From Plantago ovata (Eukaryota; Streptophyta; Magnoliopsida; Lamiales; Plantaginaceae), in the NCBI GenBank assembly GCA_028274465.1, contig CM051456.1:91126753-91190752 (forward strand): a stretch of 64,000 nucleotides of DNA, given 5' to 3'. The translations under genes and the position numbers were made by a program. The notes under the pieces are model-generated. The model worked only from the letters and a program-made list of their open reading frames with translations. It did no database searches and was not told the origin of the DNA. Position 1 is the stretch's first letter. Each line of letters opens with the position of its first letter. Shown piece after piece: positions 56,495 through 64,000 of the stretch.

Positions 56495-57109
56495 AGCAAA
56501 GCCTATTATAATATTTCCAAGAAACTTATAATTATAATATCGTGCTTGTTATTCATGTAAATATAAAGCAAATGATAGACCCCAACTTTAATTAAATATC
56601 ACACCTCCACACATACAGTACAGTGGATTTTATATCCTGATGTACATATAAAAATAAAATAATAATATGAATAAAGTTGGTTCTTTGGTCAAATAGTTAT
56701 ATTTCTGATCTTTCGAAAAAAAAAAGTTATATTTCTGAAATATTATATAGTATCTTTACTATAGAAATTAAGTACGGCTTTTCTACGGTCAGGCAGGCTT
56801 TCGCCTTGCCTGACAACAGGCACCCAATGAAAATGTGACACGTCATTCGCCTTCACCAACCCTTCGCCAAGAAGTTTAAATAATTATTTTTATTTATTTT
56901 TTCAGTTAAATATAAATTTACTTAAATAACCTTGAATTAAATTAATAAATAAAATTATTAAAATATTTACATATATTATTATTATTTTAATTTTCCTCGG
57001 GCCCATGTGTGGGCTTATGCTGGATCGGGCCGGGCCCGATCATAGACCGGCGACCGTAATCCGACCTTACCGGCCCGGATCCATATCCAATACTGGATTC
57101 TATTTAAAA

Positions 57110-57200
57110 AATTAGTAAATTTAAATGTTGCTGGCGGGACTCGAACCCAAGCCATAACAATGGAAATCAGCTTACTTAACAAACAGGAGAAAGTTCCAAT
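57110..57200 (-). repeat. tRNA-derived SINE-like fragment
   Basis: On the minus strand GGGTTCGAGTCCC is a perfect RNA polymerase III B box, with a weak A-box-like TTGTTAAGTAAGC about 30 bases upstream. No cloverleaf can be drawn, so it is not a tRNA gene. A tRNA-derived SINE is the likeliest reading. Confidence 0.35.
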
Positions 57201-58689
57201 TTGGTTTAATTGATGATGTTTTAAATATAAGTAATATATTTTGTATAATGAAAACATTTTAATTGTGAATTTGCATTTCAGTGTATATTATTAATCTTAA
57301 ACTACAATAAACTTCTCGTTGTATTTGAATTGTTTTTTTTACTCTGATAGATCGACCAACGAAATTAATTCATTATTCTAACCTAGATAATGATCATCCT
57401 TACCCTACGACTCACATGATGACTAGTTTGTAAATGTGTTGTCTAGTTGAAATATTATTTATAAATTTTTGTACATTTTTATTAAATAATAAACAAATTG
57501 TTAGTAAGAACGGATAGAACAACATATATGGCTTGTTACAATGAGGCTAGCTACTAAGTTGCTTCTACATTTGTGATATTGTTGAGACAATGTGAGTTGA
57601 TATCTATGAGTTTGAACATTATCTCGCATCTCAGTGATTGTCATAATTTGTTAGTTTGTTGTGGAGTATCCATTTGGAGCTCAAACTATGTCCTTTCTCA
57701 ATCTCCGAAAGATACTTTGGAGTCGTGAGTCTATGAGATGAGCTTTTGTTTAATTTGTCTTTTAGAATTTGTTGTGAACTTATTAGAAGTGGACTTTATT
57801 AGGACTTGCTAAAGAGATATGAGATACCCATCGATTGTGTGGTCTTCAGTTGAATTAATTGGTTTTATTTGGACCGACTTAAGAGAGTTGATATACCCAT
57901 CGTGTGTTGGCTTGAATCGACTCTGTTGGGTTGTAGCGTGTGTAGATTTTAGTATTCAGTTAGGTGTAGAGAGTTGAAGAACTCCTCAAGCGCGTGGAAA
58001 TAAAATTAATATTAATTTATGTTTTATTCGCATTTTGACATTTTCATGTTATTCTTGATTAATTCGATTCGGGTAGGGTCGTTACATATCAATGTCATAA
58101 ATCATTTATCCGTCACATTAATTTATAAACGAATGTATTTCGATATATACTAATTCCGAACGTGAACTTTTATTACAAATGCAACATTATATTGTAGTTG
58201 TAAGTTTATAATCCATCACTTGCATTAAGTTTGTCCTTGTAGTCCTATGTGTTCTTAATGTTGATAATTCTTTATCAGGTGAGTTAGAGTCAAATTTATA
58301 TAGGATCACCTGAATCCAACTTAAACTCAATTCGTGTAGTTCCATGTATAATTTGGATCGAATGAATTTTTGTCAAAATAAATTTTGAATCAGTTTCTCT
58401 ATTGGTCAATTTTATTCTTGTTCTATCGGGTTGGCTCTCGGATCAGTAACATGTATATTTATGATGAGTCGTCATATTAAGATTAAACCTATATAGATGC
58501 AATTAAAATTAGATATTTATTATTTATATTGTGAATAATATCCTAATCGAATAATAAATTAGGATAGATGTAGCCTATTTAATATAATATAATCCTAATA
58601 TAATCTATTAAATCGATAATAAATTTAAACTTAAAATATACTTCATATATATTGTGAATAACCTCAGTTTGAACTTGGACTGTATGTTG

Positions 58690-59245
58690 AACCTAATGTT
58701 CGGTCAACGCTCGATTCGTGTTTGATTTGGTTTTGACCGAGCAGTTCGCGAACATGTTCGTTAATATAACAAACCGAACACGAACATGTTAGTTTCTGTT
58801 CGGTTGTTCGCAAACAGTTTGTGAACATGGTATAATATAATATATTAAATAAATATAAAATATATACATATATAATTATTATACATACTACGTTTAACTT
58901 GTTTTGTGCTTTGTTTAATATTTGGTGTTAATTTTATATTTTTATTGTGACTTATATAATGTTCTTAGACACTTTTGGCAGGATATTTAAATTAATTTTG
59001 TAGTATCAATATTGTTGTATTTTAGGCCTTTTTGTGTTAATGAACGTTCGTGAACAAATGAACAACGAACTTTAACGAACGAACATGAACATTCTATTAT
59101 TTTAAATAACCGAACATGAACAGGCTATGAATTGTTCGGTGAACATGAACATGAACCGAACATACTATATGCGTAACGAACGAGCATTCGATAAGCCTCT
59201 TGTTCGGTTCGTTCGGTTTGAAATACAGCCCTATTTTGAACCAAT
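58690..59245. repeat. GTTCG/CGAAC-rich repeat, hAT-like MITE candidate
   Basis: Dense subterminal-type repeats of GAACA, GTTCG and CGAACATGAACA occur on both sides, with an AT-rich core. The right edge reads GTTCGGTTTGAAATACAGCCCTA, resembling plant hAT MITEs that start TAGGGCTG. The matching left end was not found, so the boundary is loose. Confidence 0.4.
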
Positions 59246-59828
59246 TTTAATTTTTGAAATTTATTATACCTCCTTTTGTTTTATTTTAAATTTTTATAAT
59301 ACCGCGCTTTGTGCCCTATTCGGCGTCTTCTGTATGCTCGTTTCCTCCGTCCAAGATTTCCTTTCTTCTAGACAAAGACTTCCTCCGTCCAAGAAAGACA
59401 AAGACTTCCTTCGTCCAAGATTTCCGACAAAGACGCTCTCTGCCCGATTCATTATTTCTGTAGTTTTTCTTGTTTCCTCCGTCAAAGATTCCCTTTCCTC
59501 TAGGCTCGCTGCCCTATTTATTATCTTCTGTAATTTCCCTCTCCAGTAACATTCCGATCGATCTCTGTTTGTTTCCCTGCAGTTCGGCAACAATTGTTTT
59601 CTTCGTTGATGTTCGGTGATGTTGCTTTTGATCGAAATTCTTCATCTTCATTTTTCTCTTTCAATTATTGTAAATTCGTCATCATATCAGATAAATTAGG
59701 GATTATTTTCTCTATTTTTGTTGGATACTGTTAGATGGAGAAATTTAAGTTTTCATTGTTAGTAGATTGTGTTTTGATTGATGTGTTTGAGTGATGTCCA
59801 TGTTTAGGTGAACTTACTGCTACTTTTG
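59246..59828 (+). repeat. Leader-like tract with repeated TCCTCCGTCCAAGATTTCC
   Basis: Between 59340 and 59500 the motif TCCTCCGTCCAAGATTTC and partial copies occur four times, with repeats of GACAAAGAC and of TGCCC(g)ATTtATTAT between them. This C/T-rich tract lies directly upstream of the gene-fragment cluster and looks like a 5' untranslated region or the end of the capturing element. No promoter element can be named. Confidence 0.5.
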
Positions 59829-59902
59829 AGAAGCATGTGGAGGAAACTGCTACTGTAAGAGCATTGGCTTAGGGTTTAAGACTCCCCGTGAGGCTATTGA
59901 AG
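59829..59902 (+). pseudogene. Exon fragment of cytosolic ribosomal protein uS17 (RPS11)
   Basis: In one frame it reads GGNCYCKSIGLGFKTPREAIE followed by a split Gly codon at a GT splice site (59903). Plant RPS11 has GGNRFWKsIGLGFKTPREAIEG here, so the match is about 18 of 22 residues. Three substitutions, including the Trp of FWK, and a stop just upstream show it is a non-functional piece. The rest of RPS11 is absent. Confidence 0.85.
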
Positions 59903-60625
59903 GTTCGATTCTATGATCTAATTCTTTTCCTTATTTTTTTTTGATTCTATGATGTGCCTACGTTGGATTTAAGAGCCTTTATCATTATGTGGTATTTCAC
60001 ATCTAATTAGCTATCTTATATTTACCTCCCTTCGCATTGAATATAAGCTATAATTATATTTGAAGATAATGGTAGATGTTCAGTGTCCAGCAACCACAAA
60101 GATGCAACTATTGGCTTGTAGTAGATAACTGATGTATCCTCCAGTTCTACCAACCCTTTTTTTCTTTACCTTGCTACCTAAATTTTAGAAGTCACCGAAC
60201 TATCGATTATTGCATGGAGTCTCACATATTGAATTTAGATTGGTTATCGAGATGGTACATTAAATTCATATTGCCCTTGCACTATAAGATCCACACTTCC
60301 GTGTGTGGAAATATTATGGTTCAGATTTATGCTTGAAATATTTGTCGAACACATAGAATGCTCACATTCACACATAAAATATGGTGTACATTGGGACCTT
60401 GTTTAATGTGGATGCAACTTCTTAGTATGGTCCTTGAGGGCTGAGGTTGTATACAAACCCAGGTGCACTTCAAACTTCAGGTTTGATCTGTTAATCTATA
60501 AGTTTACTACCATGCTATAATTTCTTGGTGGATTGCATCTTTGAACGTTTTAATTACATTTCTTTTATCATGGAAAGATAAGTCCTCTATATTCTTATGT
60601 TACTGTATCTCAATTTGTTTAACAG

Positions 60626-61086
60626 GTTGTTGATTGTCGCGTCTGTGGTGATCCACATCCTCGTCTCCGTTTTGCTTTTGTTGAGTTTGCTGATGAGTGT
60701 ATGCATCTTTCTCCTTTTCACTCTTTCTCAAGTGTTTGTTTTCTTTTTCTTTCTTTTTTTTTTTTAATCTCATAAAATATTTTTCTTGCTCTTGATATGA
60801 ACAGACTCTGCTAGAAATGCTCTCAGCCTTTCCGGAACACTGTTAGGCTTCTCTCCTGTGAAGGTTTTACCTTCTAAAACTGCCATCCTTCCTGTGAATC
60901 CTACTTTCCTTCCCAGGGTAAGACCAAACTATGAACATTTTTATCCTCCATGCCAGTTGGTATTCTTGTTTGTATTTTCTATTTGTGTATCTAAGCTGTT
61001 TGATTTGATTTGATTATTCATAGTTGTCTGAGGATGAGCGAGAGATGTGCGCGAGGACAGTTCACTGTACAAATATTGATAAGATG
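60626..61086 (+). pseudogene. Three exons of a CID-type RRM protein (PABP-interacting, CID8-13 group)
   Basis: Exon pieces 60626-60698, 60805-60917 and 61024-61086, each with AG/GT borders, join in frame. They read VVDCRVCGDPHPRLRFAFVE (second half of RRM1 with its RNP1 strand), SARNALSLSGTLLGFSPVKV and LPSKTAILPVNPTFLPR, then LSEDEREMCARTVHCTNIDK, the start of RRM2. In whole proteins of this group the PAM2 motif and first half of RRM1 come before, and the rest of RRM2 after; both are missing here. The frame is intact across the three exons, so capture or duplication was recent, or the piece is under some constraint. Confidence 0.9.
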
Positions 61087-61114
61087 GTATAAATCTCATC
61101 TTTTTGTGTCCGGT

Positions 61115-61245
61115 CTGGAGCGTTCATGGCGAGGCTTGCAGCTCTGCCACAGAGCTGTAAGCTCCGCCATGGACGCTCCAGGCCGGAGCTTTTACAAAGC
61201 TGTAAGCTACACCATGGTTTCAGGTGCCTCTCCATTGTCTCCTGA
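61115..61245 (+). repeat. Foldback unit, copy 1 (63-nt hairpin plus LACS-derived tail)
   Basis: Positions 61117-61179 form a hairpin: arms of 30 bases beginning GGAGCGTTCATGGCG and ending CGCCATGGACGCTCC pair at about 26 of 30 positions around a CCA loop. The tail (61180-61245) runs into acyl-CoA-synthetase coding sequence. The whole unit recurs at 61873-62003. Confidence 0.85.
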
Positions 61246-61569
61246 CACTTTGGACTTTTTACGGGTGTAAGTCTGGACTTTCGATTTGTTGCAATTAGTT
61301 TTCAAGTGATCACTATTCGTCATTGGTGTGCTTATTTGGAGAACAATGGTGTGTAGATTTGTTTCACAAAAATTTCTATATGCATCATATTTAAACATTA
61401 TGAATTTTTGTTCTATGCTTTCTTTAATTTATTACTCCCTACAATTCTGTAGCCACTGATATCTGCTCACTGCATATAGAACTCTTTCGACTTTCTTCCA
61501 AAATTAATTCCTACATCATCACAGTGTTCTACACTGACTAAATACAATATTAAATACACTTTGTCTCAG

Positions 61570-61820
61570 GTTATTGCAAATAGAGCAGCTGAAATTCTTG
61601 GCCATAAACGTGGTTCAAAGTTTGTGCACCCAAACGACCATGTGGACAGGTCACAATCTTCTAATGACACTGGTATTTTCATTTGAGTTTCAGATTTTGA
61701 TAGCTAACGGAACTTTGTCTTAAAAGAATGTTACATCATCAATGCTTAGTTTTCATGTGCATCTATCAAATATGTTGCTATTATATCTACAGCTTGCACA
61801 AGGACGAACTGCTGTAGATG
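61570..61820 (+). pseudogene. Two exon fragments of mitochondrial-type fumarase (class II fumarate hydratase)
   Basis: 61570-61672 reads [18 protein letters not shown] and [15 protein letters not shown], the substrate-binding region with the conserved SSNDT, bounded by CAG and GGTATT splice-like sites. 61793-61820 reads LAQGRTAVD, matching LAQGGTAVG further along the enzyme, again between AG and GT. Fumarase converts fumarate to malate in the citric acid cycle. These are two short exons only, with the signature catalytic loop and the rest missing. Confidence 0.88.
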
Positions 61821-61872
61821 GTATACTTGGTCTGTTGGTCAATTAAATTAATGGCCTTTGAAGCTCTTCGAT

Positions 61873-62003
61873 CTGGGGCGTTCATGGCGAGGCTTGCAGC
61901 TCTGCCACAGAGCTTTAAGCTACGCCATGGACGCTCCAGGTCGGAGCTTTTACAGATCTGTAAGCTACACCATGGTTTCAGGTGCCTCTCCATTGTCTCC
62001 TGA
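61873..62003 (+). repeat. Foldback unit, copy 2
   Basis: Same unit as 61115-61245 at about 92% identity. The hairpin is 61875-61937, and the tail again carries the MVSGASPLSP-coding segment before the copies diverge. Confidence 0.85.
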
Positions 62004-62654
62004 GCATCAATTAATGAGCAATTGGACAAGAAACTATTTGCAGGTAGTACAGTTGGGTCCTCCTTTTTTGCTTTCATCACTTGCACTCACTACACAGTCT
62101 TAATGTTTTTCTTTTCAATGTTTATTTTTCTCACAATATTATTCAGCTTTTGTATCTGTGATCTTAAGCTTGTAGTCTGATGTTGAATTTATGTTCTATG
62201 TTTGCTGGTGGTATGCTCATAAGGTTCTGCCCTATTCAACATTCAGTTAACTTAGTTGTTTATTATACTACAAATTGGTTCGGATTCAGTTTTCAGACAA
62301 AGAGAACAAAAACCTAAGTGGCTTTATGTTTTTCTTATTAATTTTCTCTGCTTTTGTATATGTGATCTAAGCTTTTAGTCTGATTTTCAATTTATGTTCT
62401 ATGTTCGCTCGTGCTAGTTTTGCTTGTATTCATTGTTGGAATAATTTTATTTCACAGGAAAGAAGTAATTGATGATGATGGATGGCTTCACGCTGGAGAT
62501 ATAGGTTCGTGGCTACCTGGAGGCCGATTGAGAATAATTGATAGGTATTTGTGTTTTATGGTTAAAGTTCTAAACCTGTGTTCTTATTACATTATCTAAC
62601 AGAAGCATAAATGTTGCAGCTTAGAGGTTTTGAATTTGCTAAAGCCATTACAAG

Positions 62655-63080
62655 GTATGTGCACTATTCCTTCTTTTTACATGAAAATATGCAAATTTCA
62701 TCATAAAGTGAGAGATTTTGCAATTGTAATTAAAATAAAAAACAATCATGTGCCCATAAAAATATTTCAATTTGTCTAAATAAAAAAAAATGATGTCGCC
62801 ATAACAAACTAGACGAAAGATGTTCCCAAATAAAAATCACGTCTAATAAGAAAATCATGTCCAATATAAATAATGTCTACTCAATAAAAAACTCAGTCAA
62901 TGTCATACGCTCTGGTCGAAATCATGATCGCCAGTGCCATAGTAACCTTCCTTGAGTCCCCATGCAAAGTCTAGTTCGATATCAGTGCTTGAATTTTCTA
63001 GATGATCCTCTGCAAGCTTCCTCAAGTCCTCATCACTTTCTATACTTATTGGACCACCAATATACTGCTCTCCAGTGACT
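62655..63080. other. AT-rich spacer and an unrecognised 60-codon open segment
   Basis: 62655-62900 is AT-rich with A runs and shows nothing. On the minus strand about 62904-63080 is open and codon-like, with EQYIGGPISIESDEDLRKLA, then EGYYGTGDHDFDQSV and a stop, directly after the stop of the Ulp1-like gene. It may be a further exon of that gene or old coding sequence of the transposon. It is not recognised. Confidence 0.4.
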
Positions 63081-64000
63081 TTAAAAGCCTAACACTCCTC
63101 CTACCGTCATTTCTATATCAATGAATTGACGAAGTATAGGATGGTGAAGTTCCATTCCAGCTGAGCGAGCCCATACACGTAACAATGGTCTGCAAAAAAA
63201 AAAAAGTGTACTTAAATTATGTTAATGCACGGGAAAACCCATGTTTAGATGGATGAGGATATTGTTCGAATAAAAAAAAAAAGAAACCATTTCTGAATCG
63301 CCTACCTGTTGCTGTTTAAATTCTTTTCGTGATAATACAACATCGTTGCTAGTTTCCTTCGTGTGGAGATAGACTCTTCCTGCAATGCATATTTCATAAA
63401 TTAAGTATGTGACACCACATATGCTCACATAAAATTGCAATATAAAACTTAAAAATTGCATTTGCACATTAAATTGCCTTACATGTGTCAATAGTCGATT
63501 TACCATTCCGGGGAACATTATGTTTAGGCACACATATAGCCCGCAATCATGCCTGCAATATTATCAGTAGTCAATGTTATATATGTAGATATTGTAATGA
63601 TAACCTGAAAACTGCAATGTAATCATGGTAATGCTAGTCATACCCGTCTAGCTGTTGTGGAGTAGTTGCATACACTATCTTGAATTTATCCCAATCTGAA
63701 TGTCTAAATCCTTGCTCATTGTATATATCAGTCCACACTTTGTTGCTGATCTTCTCGAGTCTTGTAAACTGTTTGAATAATTTCAGATAAAACATGAAGA
63801 TTATACATTTCAGTTTTGTCTAACTAAATAATGAAGTTCTTACCGCTTTCTTCACCATAGACATCCTGCGTTGTTGGGCTTCAGCAATTCTCACTGTGTA
63901 AAAAATCTCTACTTTTTGGGTGTCAAAATTAATTGTGGCCGACAACCAATGGTCATGATCATGAATTGGTATTGTAATAGTGTTGCATTTTGATGGATCA
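63081..64000 (-). CDS. Ulp1-like cysteine protease (C48) gene, C-terminal part, runs off window
   Basis: Six exons on the minus strand join with good GT/AG sites: 63844 to beyond 64000, 63644-63768, 63483-63552, 63306-63379 and 63081-63189, the first being cut by the window edge. They give IPIHDHDHWLSATINFD with the catalytic His, an oxyanion-hole Gln in TTPQQLDG, and the catalytic Cys in HDCGLYVCLNIMF, followed by RRKLATMLYYHEKNL and a final EMTVGGVLGF before the stop at 63081-63083. C48 enzymes remove SUMO or process its precursor. In plants, diverged Ulp1 domains are also common in Mutator-like (Kaonashi-type) and other DNA transposons, and the neighbouring gene-fragment cluster favours that origin. 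(Five exon intervals are visible; the N-terminal part lies outside.). Confidence 0.75.

Larger units (their letters stand above)
55771..58689. other. Intergenic, AT-rich, with old repeats
   Basis: The BAHD promoter should lie in the first few hundred bases; an AT-rich stretch near 55825-55850 may serve as TATA region. A MITE-like and a SINE-like repeat are listed separately. An imperfect hairpin (TCAGGCAGGC, GCCTTGCCTGA) lies at 56790-56815. The tract ending GGGTAGGGTCGTTACA at about 58087 resembles one edge of a Gypsy LTR (minus strand start TGTAACGACCC), but no second edge was found. No gene is seen. Confidence 0.5.
61214..62654 (+). pseudogene. Exon fragments of a long-chain acyl-CoA synthetase (LACS6/7-like)
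   Basis: Three different parts of one family are present in order. 61214-61264 reads MVSGASPLSPDTLDFLR (repeated in part at about 61971-62003). 62458-62544 reads [18 protein letters not shown] then [11 protein letters not shown], the ATP/AMP-binding motif region. 62620-62654 reads LRGFEFAKAIT, from near the C terminus. The last two have AG/GT borders. LACS enzymes activate fatty acids with ATP and CoA; this version most resembles the peroxisomal LACS6/7 pair. Hundreds of residues between and around the pieces are missing, and fumarase pieces lie between them, so no enzyme can be made. Confidence 0.9.

Noticed and set aside
56790-56815. Hairpin considered as a Helitron 3' end
   Set aside because: No CTRR follows the hairpin at the usual distance and no TC start was found nearby.
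57131-57143. Possible tRNA gene (B box GGGTTCGAGTCCC)
   Set aside because: No anticodon arm or acceptor stem can be formed; more likely a SINE fragment.

Overview
This is nuclear DNA from a flowering plant, almost certainly a eudicot. The protein-coding genes have plant-type introns, the families are plant ones (BAHD acyltransferase, DC1 protein, tubulin-folding cofactor D, CID-type RNA-binding protein), and more than half of the window is LTR retrotransposon. No bacterial, organellar, tRNA, rRNA or CRISPR features were seen. The lineage below eudicot cannot be fixed from sequence alone.

Layout. 1-15.5 kb is a stack of nested LTR elements: a Copia element (minus strand, 2.1 kb LTR), lying inside a Ty3/Gypsy element (plus strand), lying inside a Sirevirus/SIRE-like Copia remnant (minus strand). 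A 100-N assembly gap at 3272-3371 sits in a GC-rich repeat, and the sequence to its right repeats the sequence to its left, which looks like an assembly duplication. 15.5-21 kb holds a DC1 (C1-type zinc-binding) gene, a 5'-truncated LINE, MITE-like repeats and a duplicated intergenic block. 21.3-37.0 kb is a tubulin-folding cofactor D (TBCD) gene on the minus strand with 14 recognisable exons. Its introns carry a young 5.2 kb Copia element, inserted exactly at a 5' splice site, and a solo LTR. This copy also lacks one internal exon and its last exons and is out of frame in two exons, so it is probably a pseudogene.

38.9-53.9 kb is a nearly whole 15 kb SIRE-like element with 1.6 kb LTRs and a 5-bp target duplication (TAGAG). 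A 2.08 kb solo LTR with its own duplication (GGTAC) is inserted in its 3' accessory region. 54.3-55.8 kb is a two-exon BAHD malonyltransferase-like gene on the minus strand that seems frameshifted close to its end. 55.8-59.2 kb is intergenic, with MITE-like repeats.

The most unusual part is 59.8-64.0 kb. Within 2.8 kb on the plus strand lie short, splice-site-bounded exon pieces of four unrelated host genes: ribosomal protein uS17/RPS11, a CID-type RRM protein, fumarase, and a peroxisomal long-chain acyl-CoA synthetase. They are interleaved and joined to a twice-repeated 63-nt foldback. Next to them, on the opposite strand, is a spliced Ulp1-type SUMO-protease-like gene that runs off the window. 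This pattern fits a gene-fragment-capturing DNA transposon (a Pack-type Mutator-like element with a Ulp1 gene, or a Helitron), but no element termini could be found inside the window.

Coordinates of exons, LTRs and target duplications were read by eye and may be off by one or two bases.
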